Shown: positions 26,178 to 37,249 of the stretch, one piece after another
How positions within the stretch are numbered: the first letter of the stretch is position 1
Layout: each line of letters begins with the position of its first letter
Assembly: GCF_000150275.1 (NCBI RefSeq)
Contig: NW_002060947.1
Location: 976,695 to 1,040,694 of the forward strand
Length of the DNA: 64,000 nucleotides
Direction of reading: 5' to 3'
Source of the DNA: Trichoplax adhaerens
Taxonomy: Eukaryota > Placozoa > Uniplacotomia > Trichoplacea > Trichoplacidae
Notes under the pieces: model-generated
What the model saw: the letters and a program-made list of their open reading frames with translations, nothing else
Told to the model about the DNA's origin: nothing
Databases searched by the model: none
Program-made: the position numbers and the translations under genes

Positions 26178-26910
26178 TACGAGTAGCAAAAGAGCAAATG
26201 AGCGTAAGAGCAAAGCGTAGTACAGCATTTGACCTAGTAAGGCTTATACGAACACGGAATCGGATAGCTAAACTATTCGAGGCAGGAAAAGGTGATGGAA
26301 TGGCATCAGCTCAATTTGGAATATAAGCTCATGGACAACAAGTTGGAGTAGAAGCAATCCACTTTGACATAGTTTGGCATGTTTTTATTCAGCCCTAGTA
26401 ACTCTAGGTACCTGCTGCTGAGCTCTTTTTCAATGCAGTTGTTTGTATTTGCTAGCGATTGTGATGATAATTAGTTCATATCTCCAGATTAGAGAGTAGG
26501 GCATTAGCAGGCGTACGCCGATCCGTCGAGATAAATTACTGTTATTCATATACAAATTACTATTGTAAGAGAATCAATAAGTTATTGAAGTTAAGTGCAC
26601 TCTAGTGCCACATTAGAATTTTTAGTGTCTGCTACCGGGTTACCGCAAACACACTTGGATTAGCATATTTCCTTGGTAAGTGATTGCATCATGATTAGCG
26701 AAGTTGAAAGCCATAATTGTATCAATTTGATCCTATTATCACAGTAAAGTGAGAGAAATTGGTTTAGAGTTAAACTCATTTAGGTTATTGCTTTGATTTC
26801 TAGTTGTCGACGTACAACGTAAAACCGTCCTAGACAGTGCACAACCGCAGCAACAAGTGGACAAACAAGCAGCGATAGCATCAGCTAATTAATAACATCT
26901 TGTTTGGAAA
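26178..26910. other. Spacer upstream of epoxide hydrolase A
   Basis: No gene supported. A frame at 26144-26326 leaves the 224-bp repeat but has no domain. The promoter of the epoxide hydrolase starting at 26911 should lie here. Confidence 0.4.
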
Positions 26911-28868
26911 ATGAAGGCCCGGACATTGATAGCTGGCTTCATTGGTATAACAGCCATCATCATAGCTTATGTAATGCTCAAACCTGAAAAGGAAGTGATT
27001 GTCAAGGCCAAGAAGAATCCTTGGTGGTCGGCAACACCACCACAGCAAGCCAATAACGATACAAGTATTCGACCATTTAAAGTTCATGTCGAGCAAAACG
27101 TATTGGATGATTTAAAAGCGAGATTGAATAATATTCGCACTTATCGTTCAATGCCTGGTTGGGATTATGGCACTCAGAGCCAATATCTCTTACCTATCAT
27201 CGAGTACTGGAAAAATGAGTATGATTGGAGAAAACAAGAAAAGATACTCAACAGCTTTGATCATTTTAAAACCAACATGTATGGTATCGATATCCACTTT
27301 ATCCATGCCAAGCCTAAAAGTGATGTTCAAACTAATTCTCTACCGGTCAAGGTAGTTTTATTAATTCATGGTTGGCCTGGATCTGTTTTCGAATTTTACA
27401 AAGCGATACCTATGTTAACCAAGCAAGGATACACTGTTGTTGCGCCTTCATTACCTGGTTATGGTTTCTCCGATGCACCAGAAGTATCAGGATTAGGTCC
27501 TGTCGAAACTGCCAGTATCTTTGCTAAACTAATGAATCGATTAGGTTACGAAAAATATTACGTTCAAGGCGGCGACTGGGGTGCAGCTATAGCTAGTGAT
27601 ATAGCAAAAATCGACACAAGGTTAAAAAGGAATATTGTAGTTCGATAGCCAAATATAATACTCCAGCTTAACATGGAACTGTTGCAATTTGCTCATTTCG
27701 TCACCTATTGTCATATCCTAGGCACTGTCGTGGAATCCACATTAATCTTATTGTAGCACAGTCACCCAATCCAATATATACTTATGGTGTAGGCAGTATT
27801 TTCCCTTCTTTGGTGTTTCCCGGTAACAACTAACAGTGATTATTAAATTTAAAGTCCTGAAATGGATATTTCTCGATGCTATCATCTACCGTCTATCCAT
27901 AAATTGAGATATAAAATAACAGTTGTAATTTCCAAGGAAATAACTCTAGGCTGCATGCAATAATACTGATCTTTTTTGCTTGATGTGATACTGCACATGT
28001 TGCAAATGCATATCACTCGTACCTTGCATAAATCAGTAATCTTACCAAAATGTATGAGCGTAGTATTCATGAGCATTTATGGTCTTTTCTGACGTTATAG
28101 ATCCAGAGGAAAGGAAGCGCCATCTGCCAGTTCTAGATCGTGCTTTGGATCTATTGCATGAAGCTAGTTACTTTATGATACAAAGTACTAGACCAGATAC
28201 ACCTGGATTTGCTCTTAATGACTCTCCTACAGGATTAGCTGCGTGGATCTTGGAAAAATTTGTTCGTTGGTCTGGTTGTGCCTTCGAAGAAGACTATACA
28301 GCCTGCATGGAAAAGAAATTTACAAAAGATGAGTTAATTACTAATGTCATGATTTACTGGGTAACTCAGAGTATAACGACTTCAATGAGATACTACAAAG
28401 AGTACTTTGCTAATGATATGGAAGCAAGAAAGTAAGTTAATTTAGCTGACTCATTAGTCATCTAAGCGTATGATAACAAATAATGAAATGAATAAGTGAT
28501 ACTTGAAAAATTCTTTAGTAATTTATGAATCATTATTAATTAAAATAGATCACGCTGTAAACCATTCATGTTTACTCATGAAAACTTATCCATATTTTAC
28601 TCATCAAAATTAATTTATCCATTGTTTCAGAGCGAAAGTTTTAATCCCTACAGGTATAGCTGATTTTCCATATGAATTGGTCCGGCCACCTCTTTCATGG
28701 ATTAAGCACCTATTCAAGCAAGTTATTACGTATAACTCTATGCCTGAGGGAGGCCATTTTGCTGCTTTAGAAAGGCCAAACTTGCTAGTACCAGATTTTA
28801 TTAATTTCGTGACTAAAACTGAAGAACTATATGCGCAGGACAAAATAGAAATACCACAAGCAAACTGA
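26911..28868 (+). CDS. Microsomal epoxide hydrolase, copy A (EPHX1-like)
   Basis: Four exons (26911-27620, 27722-27822, 28101-28431, 28631-28868) total 1380 nt, 459 aa; human EPHX1 is 455 aa. An N-terminal hydrophobic anchor (about residues 5-22) is followed by the EHN-type region with NPWWSATPP. The alpha/beta-hydrolase core has the oxyanion HGWPGS motif, PGYGFSD, the nucleophile Asp in GGDWGAA, a Glu in RYYKEYF, and the catalytic His in GGHFAA. These match the Asp-Glu-His triad of EPHX1. The enzyme adds water to epoxides to give trans-diols at the ER membrane. Its tandem partner begins 3 kb downstream with the same four-exon structure and splice phases. Physiological substrate (xenobiotic, lipid or juvenile-hormone-like epoxide) is unknown. 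Confidence 0.95.
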
Positions 28869-30309
28869 TCAGTTTTCTCCCATTATGATTGATATTAATT
28901 CATGCTACTTGATTACTGCAAAACTCGTCGATATACTTAGAATATTTACAAATATGATACTAGTACGTGTCTATTAATTCAATCACTGATGATACTCGTA
29001 GTTGATGGCGGTGCTAGTTATGGTATTAGTTAGCCGTATACTATGCAGTTGTCTACACCTCGGCATATTCAGATGGCCATATAATCGTGTTAGGATAGAT
29101 CATACAGTTAGATAGCGTTTGGTATACGCGTAGAACTATATGAACTAGGCATGTTAATATTACAACCTTGTAGTCTATGAAGATTGACGAGCTGACTAGC
29201 AATATGTATCAATAAAGACTTAGCTGAAAACCATTACAGTAGTCGTTTTCAAGGTTTACATGTTTGCACGCCAATAAAGGTCCACTGATATTGAGATACT
29301 GTCATAGGTATATTTTTTTTGTATTGTAGCAACAATTATGCTAGCACTTCTATCCTTAACTACTTCATTCCAATCTGGTCTACAACGACTTTAAAGTGCC
29401 AATGGTAGTAATGATCTCAATTACTGATACTACATCATAAGCTAGCAGATTTATAAAGTAATTGTAACTGATAGAAAGTTAGATCATTATCCGTACGTAC
29501 AGCATGACGTGAGAATTAAGGATAACACGGTCAATTTGGTTGATCTAATGAATCAATCAAATATTAGCTAACTTTGGGACATTTCCAATAACTACTCGAA
29601 TGTTATATCGTCATACGTAGAGTATAATGTAATAAGTGAAGATAATACTGTCCATTTGGAAGATTCCTTGAATATCGAGCATGGGCTCACTTGGACGTTT
29701 TAGTGATGACTGATAGAAAGTTAGATCATGATACAACTGTGTATAATATAATGTAATAAGTAAAGATAATACTACCATTTTGGAAGATTTAATGAATCCA
29801 TCGAGCATTGGCCAACCAACGTTGGGGTTTAGTCATTGTATTATAATCAGATTTAGTGATAACTTATCCCGGAATGTAGGGCGTGTATAATTACAGTAGA
29901 GAAAAGAATCTCTAATTATGCAGTAGCGAGTTCAAGATTGCAACGGCGATGCCTGTGTATTTACCTTATAATAATGATTAATACATAGTTTCAAAAAAAC
30001 AAAATCGTTACCCCGTGGATCTGCTGCTATTGGAGGTATGGCCTTGTTGACTGAAACGCGGTACTGCAGATCTAGCGGCACTACATTACAATAATAATTC
30101 GATCAATGTATACGTTTATGATATGTTGATATATAAATAAGCAGTAAACAGTATTTATACAATATCTATGTAATGTTTATACAGTATATATATATTTATT
30201 ATATACTACTATGCATATATGTTATGGTTAATTCTAGGATTGTTTTGACTATATTTTTAATTTTTTGAGGATTAAAAATAAAACCTTGTCTAACCTTACC
30301 ATTCGCCAC
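28869..30309. other. Spacer with weak internal repeats
   Basis: No gene. Between about 29465 and 29830, related blocks recur (GATAGAAAGTTAGATCAT near 29469 and 29711; AGATAATACT-CCAT/TTTGGAAGAT near 29640 and 29764), a decayed tandem duplication of roughly 120 bp units. Confidence 0.5.
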
Positions 30310-31556
30310 TAGCCCCCGAACTCGACTCCTAACCTTAAACACTTTACAAGTCTACCTCGTAAATTGACCATTCGGTCTACATATACATAATTGAGATAAT
30401 ATAATAGTGCTGTATATAGAGAGAGACACTGTATACAATATATACCCGAACTCGATCCATAATCTTAAACACTTCACAAGTCTACCTCGTAAATTGACCA
30501 TTTAGTCTACATATACATAATTGAGATAATATAATCGTACTGTACTGTATATAGAGAGGGAGACTGTATACTATATATAACTGAACTCGACCCTAATCTT
30601 AAACACTTTACAAGTTTATCCCATAAATTGACCATTCAGTATACATATGCATAATTGAGATAATATAATACTGTCGTACTGCAAAGAGAGCGAGAGACTG
30701 TACAGTACACAATATATACCTGAACTTGACGCTAATCTTAAACACTTTACAAGTCTATCCCGTGAATTGACCATTCAGTCTACGTATATGTAATTGAGAT
30801 CATACAATGGTACTGCATGGAGAGAGAGAGACTATATACAATATATACCCGAACTCAATCCCTAATCTTAAATACTTTTCAAGTCTATCTCGTAAATTGA
30901 CCATTTAGTCTACATACACATAATTGAGATAATATAATAGTACTGTATAGAGAGAGAGAGAGAGACTGTATATAATCTATACCCGTAAATTGGCCATTTA
31001 GTCTACATATACATAATTAAGATAATATAGCAGTAATGTATAGAGAGAGAGAGAGGGAGAGAGAGACTGTATATAAGATATACCCATAAATTGACCATTT
31101 AGCCTACATATACATAATTGAGATAATATAACAGTACTGTACTGTATAGTGAGAGAGAGAGAGAGAGAGAGACTGTATATAATATATACCCGTAAATTGA
31201 TCATTTAGTCTACATATACATAATTGAGATAATATAACAGTACTGTACTGTACTGTATAGAGAGAGAGAGAGACTGTATATAATCTATATCCGTAAATTG
31301 ACCATTTAGTCTACATAATACTGTACATAATTGAGATAATATAACAGTACTGTATAGAGAGAGAGAGAGACTGCCTATAATATATACCCGTAAATTGACC
31401 ATTTAGTCTACATATATATAAGTGAGATAATATACTGTACTGTATAGAGAGAGAGAGAGACTGTATATAATATATACCCGTAAATTAATCATTTAGTCTA
31501 CATATACATAATTGAGATAATATAATAGTACTGTATAGAGAGGGAAAGACTGTATA
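30310..31556. repeat. Minisatellite with embedded GA microsatellite, two unit lengths
   Basis: About eleven units share AAATTGACCATTTAGTCTAC, ATATACATAATTGAGATAAT, AGTACTGTA and a GAGAGA tract followed by GACTGTATATAATATATACC. Units up to about 30900 are 130-138 bp because they also carry CCCGAACTCGA...CTTAAACACTTTACAAGTCT. From there on that portion is missing and units are about 93-105 bp. The AGTACTGTA part and the GA tract vary in copy number between units. Minus-strand frames here are merely repeat translations (SLSLSL). Confidence 0.93.
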
Positions 31557-31920
31557 GACGACATTATACACAGTAAGCGAACTGTTTGCGATGAGTATCG
31601 GTTCTATTGGCAAATGTACACTATGTACACATACAGTACAACACAAACTAGATCATCTGGAAAGGCGTAGCCCATACTGTACTGAGTGTAAAGTATGCTC
31701 ACTCCATCTTAATCTTTAGCTAGGCCACGACAACGGCGTTGTTACGGCAATCTTTCCTAGCGCTAAGACGTTGTTATTGCTGTTAGGTAGACTTCAACTC
31801 AGCAAGTATCTTCATCGACAACGAGTGTATATCGATATTGGGCCATAATTAAGCAGCCTAGACTGAGATATCCCTGCAGTGACTACAAGAAGAGCAAATT
31901 AACTACGTTTTATTGGCAAG
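31557..31920. other. 5' flank of epoxide hydrolase B
   Basis: Unique sequence between the minisatellite and the start codon at 31921. It should hold the promoter. No motif is assigned. Confidence 0.4.
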
Positions 31921-33855
31921 ATGAAGACTTGGGAATGGGCTACTGGTTTAGTTGGGAGTGAAACGATAGCTACTTTATCTTCTGTCTCGCCGTGGCAATG
32001 GGCTGCTGGCTTAATTGGCGGTACAACAGCCGCCGCCATAGCTTATATATCGCTCAAGCCTGAAAAGGTAGTGATTATTAAGGCCAAGGAGAATCCTTGG
32101 TGGTCGGCAACACCACCAGAACTAGCCAATTTCGATACAAGTATTCGACCATTCACAGTTTATGTCGAGCAAGATGTATTGGATGATTTAAAAGCGAGAT
32201 TGAATAATATTCGCAATTATCGTTCAATGCCTGGTTGGGATTATGGCACTCAGAGCCAATATCTCTTACCTATCATCGAGTACTGGAAAAATGAGTATGA
32301 TTGGAGAAAACAAGAAAAGATACTCAACAGCTTTGATCAATTTAAAACCAACATTAGTGGTCTCGATATCCACTTTATCCATGCCAAGCCTAAAAGTGAT
32401 GCTCAAACTAATTCTCTACCGGTCAAGGTAGTTTTATTAATTCATGGTTGGCCTGGATCTGTTTTCGAATTTCACAAAGCGATACCTATGTTAAACGAGC
32501 AAGGATACACTGTTGTTGCGCCTTCATTACCTGGCTTTGGCTTTTCCGATGCACCAGAAGTATCAGGATTAGGTCCTATCGAAACCGCCAGCATCTTTGC
32601 TAAACTGATAAATCGACTAGGATACGAAAAATATTACGTTCAAGGCGGCGACTGGGGTGCAGCTATAGCTAGTGATATAGCAAAAATCGACACTAGGTTA
32701 GAAAGAACAAAAATACCATGGTCGATAGTTGAACTTATGCCCTAGCTTAACCAAGAATTACATTTTGCTTATTTATTGTCTTATGACCTGTAGGCACTGT
32801 CGTGGAATACACATTAATTTTGTTACCACCATGGCCCCCAATCCAATTTATACTTATGGTGTCGGCAGTATTTTCCCTTCTTGGGTGTTTCCAGGTAGGA
32901 ACAACTATTTCTTTATGGCATCTTACGATCTACTACACCCATCCATGGCATCACATAGATAGCAGTTCAATTTCTAAGAAAATAGCTCTATATTGCATAG
33001 AATATTATTCCAATTTTTACTTTCTGTCGTGTTTGCAGTCAATATAATCTTCCGGGGGGTACCCTTATGTCATCAGTTATTTTACTATAATGTATGAGCA
33101 TAGTATCCATTTGCATTCATGATCATTACTTACGTTTTAGATCCAGAGGAAAGGAAGCGCCATCTACCGGTTTTAGCCCGCATAATGGATTTTGTTCATG
33201 AAGCTAGTTACTTTATTATACAAAGTACTAGACCAGATACACCAGGCTTCGCACTTAACGACTCTCCTATAGGATTAGCTGCGTGGATCTTGGAAAAATT
33301 TGTTCGTTGGTCTGGCTGCGCCTACGAAGAAGACTATACGGCTTGCATGGAAGAGAAATTTACAAGAGACGAGTTAATTACCAATATCATGATCTACTGG
33401 GTAACGCAGAGTATTATGACTTCGATGCGATTTTATAAAGAGTGTCTCGTTAATGATATGGATGCAGGAAAGTAAGTTAGCTTATCCTATCGATCCGTCA
33501 TCCAAGTAGAGGATGATGAAATCATTGTACTACTATAACTTAAAGGAACAGGTTAAGCGCTAAACTAGAGATATTTTACTAATTAACAGTACCCATCCAT
33601 TGTTTCAGAGCCGAAGTTCTACTCCCTGTAGGCATAGCTGATTTTCCGTATGAAATGGCCAGGCCACCTCGTCGATGGGTCCGCCACCAATACAAGCAAA
33701 TTATTACCTACAACACTATGCCTGACGGAGGCCATTTTGCTGCTTTGGAAAAGCCAAACTTGCTTATACCAGATTTTCTGCAGTTCGTGGCTAAAACTGA
33801 AGAATTATATGCTCAGAAAAAAATAAATATACCACCAGCAGTTGATCCCATGTAA
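31921..33855 (+). CDS. Microsomal epoxide hydrolase, copy B (EPHX1-like)
   Basis: Four exons (31921-32696, 32794-32894, 33141-33471, 33609-33855) total 1455 nt, 484 aa. Splice phases are identical to copy A. It has the same catalytic set: HGWPGS, PGFGFSD, nucleophile Asp in GGDWGAA, Glu in RFYKECL, His in GGHFAA. From about residue 48 on it closely follows copy A; long stretches of exon 1 are nearly identical at DNA level, whereas the introns and 3' end differ more. Its N-terminus is about 22 residues longer and contains a repeated pattern (WEWATGLVG, then WQWAAGLIGG), as if the anchor segment were duplicated. ER-membrane epoxide hydrolase, substrate unknown. Start ATG is the first in frame after the upstream non-coding region. 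Confidence 0.95.
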
Positions 33856-34460
33856 CATTGCAAAATAGATACTACTTTTGTCACATTTAGCTAGTAAAAT
33901 TAGATAAACTGAATAGCATTTATAAAATAGCAGATTATCACTTTTCTTTTGATTCAATATTGATCATGGTGATGTTTGAAATTTTCTTATTTATACTTAG
34001 TAAAGTCCAGTAGCAGTAGAGTAACATTATAGGTAAAATGAATCATAGCAAGATAACGTCTCAGGTATCCACTTTTTTTTAGTAAAGAAACCAGGTGTTA
34101 GCACCAATAGTCTTCATCATACCTGTTGGCTTACTCTCATGCTCTGTCAGTTTTATCGCTAATTTCCAAGATTGCAATGTTTTTAGCACTCGCACAACAC
34201 TTTGGATAGAACCAATGCACTACCAACTGTGGTACTGTTTTTGTTGAGTGAAAATATGTATTTTAAATTGCAGACAGCTTACCGTTAGCGATAGATTACT
34301 ATCTGACGCAATAAGAATTTGTTTGTGCAAGAAAAAATTGTATTTTGATAACTCATTTTATTGGCAATAAAGATAAAATTTGGTTAAAGTCATTTTGTGA
34401 TGACAATGATATGTGTACTGGCATTATCGACGATCATCACAGAGCAATACTGCTATAATA
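33856..34460. other. 3' flank of epoxide hydrolase B
   Basis: AT-rich, no gene. It contains the 3' UTR of copy B. Confidence 0.4.
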
Positions 34461-34900
34461 CTCAGTAGGCTAATTCATTGTTCATGCAAGAGAGCTATGC
34501 AAGTAATTTGCACGTTTTAAGGCAAAATGCAAAGCCGAATGATATTGCAATAGCCGATGTAGTAAAATTATATTATACTTGGCCATCACTCTATTTCAGC
34601 TTTATACTCAGTAGGCTAACTCATTGTTCATGCAAGAGAGCTATGCAAGTAATTTGCACGTTTTAAGGCAAAATGCAAAGCCGAATGATATTGCAATAGC
34701 CGATGTAGCAAAATTATATTATACTTGACTATCACTCTATTTCAGCTTTATACTCAGTAGGCTAACTCATTGTTCATGCAAGAGAGCTATGCAAGTAATT
34801 TGCACGTTCTAAGGCAAAGTGTAAAGCCGAATGATATTGCAATAGCCGGTGTAGTAAAATTATATTATACTTGACTATCACTCTATTTCAGCTTTAAACT
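34461..34900. repeat. 146-bp tandem repeat, three copies
   Basis: CTCAGTAGGCTAA recurs at 34461, 34607 and 34753, an exact 146-bp spacing. Units contain TCATTGTTCATGCAAGAGAG, TAATTTGCACGTTTTAAGGC and GATATTGCAATAGCC. The three copies differ at only a few positions, implying recent expansion. The short plus-strand frame across it (34478-34666) is a by-product. Confidence 0.93.
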
Positions 34901-35309
34901 ACGATTGGTAGTAACTATGCTAAATTTAGCCAGTAGATTCGCAAAAATAAATGATAGAGGCTAGTTAGAAGGATCAAATGAAAAAACAAGTTGACAATAA
35001 GTTGATTTCTATTTAATATAGTGGTAAGTTGAAGTTTAAAATGATGGTGAAAAAAATTTCAATAATATATGTATGATATCTATGGTAATATGAGTTAAGC
35101 AATCTACGCACCTTCATAGTCTAACCTCTCAAGAAATGTGTATCGAATTTATTGATGGTGCTACAATATTATAAAACTAGACAACGATGGAGTAGCAAAA
35201 ATAAATTTAAATGCTACATACAACACTAAAGTCTTCTAGAATTGCAACGGTGTTTTCATCAGCCAAACGCTTAAATAGTATAGCCTGATAGCATTAACAT
35301 GCTAATTGT
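34901..35309. other. 3' flank of P450 copy C
   Basis: No gene. Lies downstream of the minus-strand P450 and presumably includes its 3' UTR. Confidence 0.4.
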
Positions 35310-36785
35310 CTATCTCTTCCTAAAGCCTACGTGTACACCATTAGCGGGAGACAAGGTAGTACCGCATTTTAATTGTATCGGTACATCCGTCTCTTTAGTT
35401 ACAATTAATTCTACCTTTTGTAAAATTTTAACTATAGCTAATTTAACTTCTACCATGGCTAATCTCATTCCGATGCAATTGCGTGGCCCATTACCAAATG
35501 GAAGATAGGTACATGGATCACGTTTCGATTTCTCTTCGGATGTAAATCGCTCCGGTCTAAATTGTTCTGGTTCAGGCCAAATTTTAGGATCATGATGAAT
35601 TGCGTAAACAGGGATGCCAATCATAGCCTCTTTTGAGACTTGAAGACCATCAATTTCCATATCTTCTTTTATATCGCGATTGAAATGGAAAACAGGCGGA
35701 TACATTCTTAATGTTTCAGCGATTACCATTTCTAAATACGGTAAATCGCCTACACTATCGTAATCTACTGAATCAGTTTCGCTCAATTTGTCGCTTATTT
35801 CGTCAAAGACTCGTTGTTGTATCTCAGGATTTGTTGCTAACGAGTGGGTTGCAAATGCTAGTGCATTTGCTGTAGTTTCGTAACCTGCTCCAAGAAATAA
35901 TAATGCTTGAGCAACAACCTCCTTATCGTTTAACTTGTCGCTATCGCCAGCTTCCAACATTTGTTGTAAAATATCTCTACGACAGGCTATACCTTGGGCC
36001 ATGTTTCTTCTTCTTTCTTTGATTACTTGTTTACAAGTTTTCACAAGATAATGTGTGGAATTCATAAATTGACCTCCTAATTTCGGTTCTAATACACGAA
36101 ATAAGGACGGTGCAAATATCAGTAAGAATTGTAAGGGGCCAGGAGAAATTTCAAACAGGCCTCTGGCAGCATTAGTTAACTTTTCTTCATGCTCTTTCGA
36201 TTCGAATTCTATACCGAATGCAGTTGCTAGAATCACTTCCATAGTAAATTTACCACAAGTTCTCCATAAATCGATCGATTGACCGTCTTGCTCTGCTTTC
36301 AGTATCGTTGCAACTAGGCGATCTCCAGCTTTATCAATAAAGGGCATAATCGCCTTTAATTTTGAAGCACTAAACGTAGGCAATAAGATATTCCGGATAC
36401 GTTTCCAATCGGTGCCTTTAAGTTCGAGCAACATTTCACCAAAAGGCTCAATACCATTTACCAAAGAATAGCGATCGGAAAAATTAGAAAAATTCTTAAT
36501 ACAAACCGATTTTAAAAGATTGGGTTCGCTCACCCATATAGCAGGTATAGAGAAAAAGAGACCACCATAAACACGACCGTATTTTTCTTGATTTTTTAAC
36601 TGACCAAGATGTTGTACGGCAGGGTGATAATCCATTAGGTTACCAACAATAGGTTTAGGAAATGGAACTTTCAGGCCTAACTTCCTCAACAGACGATAAG
36701 GTCTAATCCATGATTTGTACAAGTACCAAGCTAGACCAACTAGAACAAGTTGTAGTATCTGCGATGTCGAAGGTATCCAGTTCAT
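35310..36785 (-). CDS. Cytochrome P450, CYP3 clan (copy C)
   Basis: Single-exon gene, 491 aa, read right to left from the ATG at 36785 (MNWIPSTSQ). It has the same length and domain order as copy B: N-terminal anchor, hinge KVPFPKPIVGN, I-helix GAGYETT, K-helix ETLR, PERF, heme loop FGNGPRNCIG with the thiolate Cys. It is an ER heme monooxygenase. Differences from copy B are mostly scattered. They include AAGYETTANT to GAGYETTANA in the oxygen-binding helix and IFLANRS to VFHFNRD just after the K-helix, a substrate-recognition region, so specificity may have diverged. The 5' flank also resembles that of copy B. Inverted relative to copies A and B. Confidence 0.95.
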   Translation of the reverse strand: MNWIPSTSQILQLVLVGLAWYLYKSWIRPYRLLRKLGLKVPFPKPIVGNLMDYHPAVQHLGQLKNQEKYGRVYGGLFFSIPAIWVSEPNLLKSVCIKNFSNFSDRYSLVNGIEPFGEMLLELKGTDWKRIRNILLPTFSASKLKAIMPFIDKAGDRLVATILKAEQDGQSIDLWRTCGKFTMEVILATAFGIEFESKEHEEKLTNAARGLFEISPGPLQFLLIFAPSLFRVLEPKLGGQFMNSTHYLVKTCKQVIKERRRNMAQGIACRRDILQQMLEAGDSDKLNDKEVVAQALLFLGAGYETTANALAFATHSLATNPEIQQRVFDEISDKLSETDSVDYDSVGDLPYLEMVIAETLRMYPPVFHFNRDIKEDMEIDGLQVSKEAMIGIPVYAIHHDPKIWPEPEQFRPERFTSEEKSKRDPCTYLPFGNGPRNCIGMRLAMVEVKLAIVKILQKVELIVTKETDVPIQLKCGTTLSPANGVHVGFRKR

Positions 36786-37249
36786 GTTGTAGTTCTAATC
36801 TCGTGTGTAAATCGTTTCGATACAGTATATCTGACTAAATCAAACGCAGTATTAACTTTATATCTAGTGCTTTGAATTCAAAGCGATATCGATATTGACA
36901 CTAGGAATGACCTTTAACACGGCTTATAGGCAGCAAATAATGACCGTAGAGGCTGGAACAAGCCCTTTACTAATAAAGTCAATAGCTAGGATGGCATAGC
37001 ACTGCCATATTCCTATAGCCAGAAACAATTATACCGGTCATCATCATAACAATCAACATTGGCCATTAATTAATTTAAATAGACATTGTATATTATTTGG
37101 CCATTAATTATGCTAATATTATTTGATTCGCTATTGATCGATGGATATGTTATGGTTAATGTCAAAAAATGGCAATCGTATAGAATAATCGGTCAGCCTA
37201 TACGTTCACCGACCAAATGGTAATTCTATACGCCGGTAATTCTACTCGA
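36786..37249. other. 5' flank of P450 copy C
   Basis: Upstream region of the minus-strand P450. The first 60 or so nt are similar to the copy B flank. The rest is AT-rich with no gene. Confidence 0.4.

Noticed and set aside
30998-31402. Two minus-strand frames rich in SLSLSL
   Set aside because: Translation of the GA microsatellite inside the minisatellite.
35299-35508. 69-codon frames antisense to P450 copies B and C (also 14112-14321)
   Set aside because: Shadows of the conserved heme-binding region on the opposite strand.
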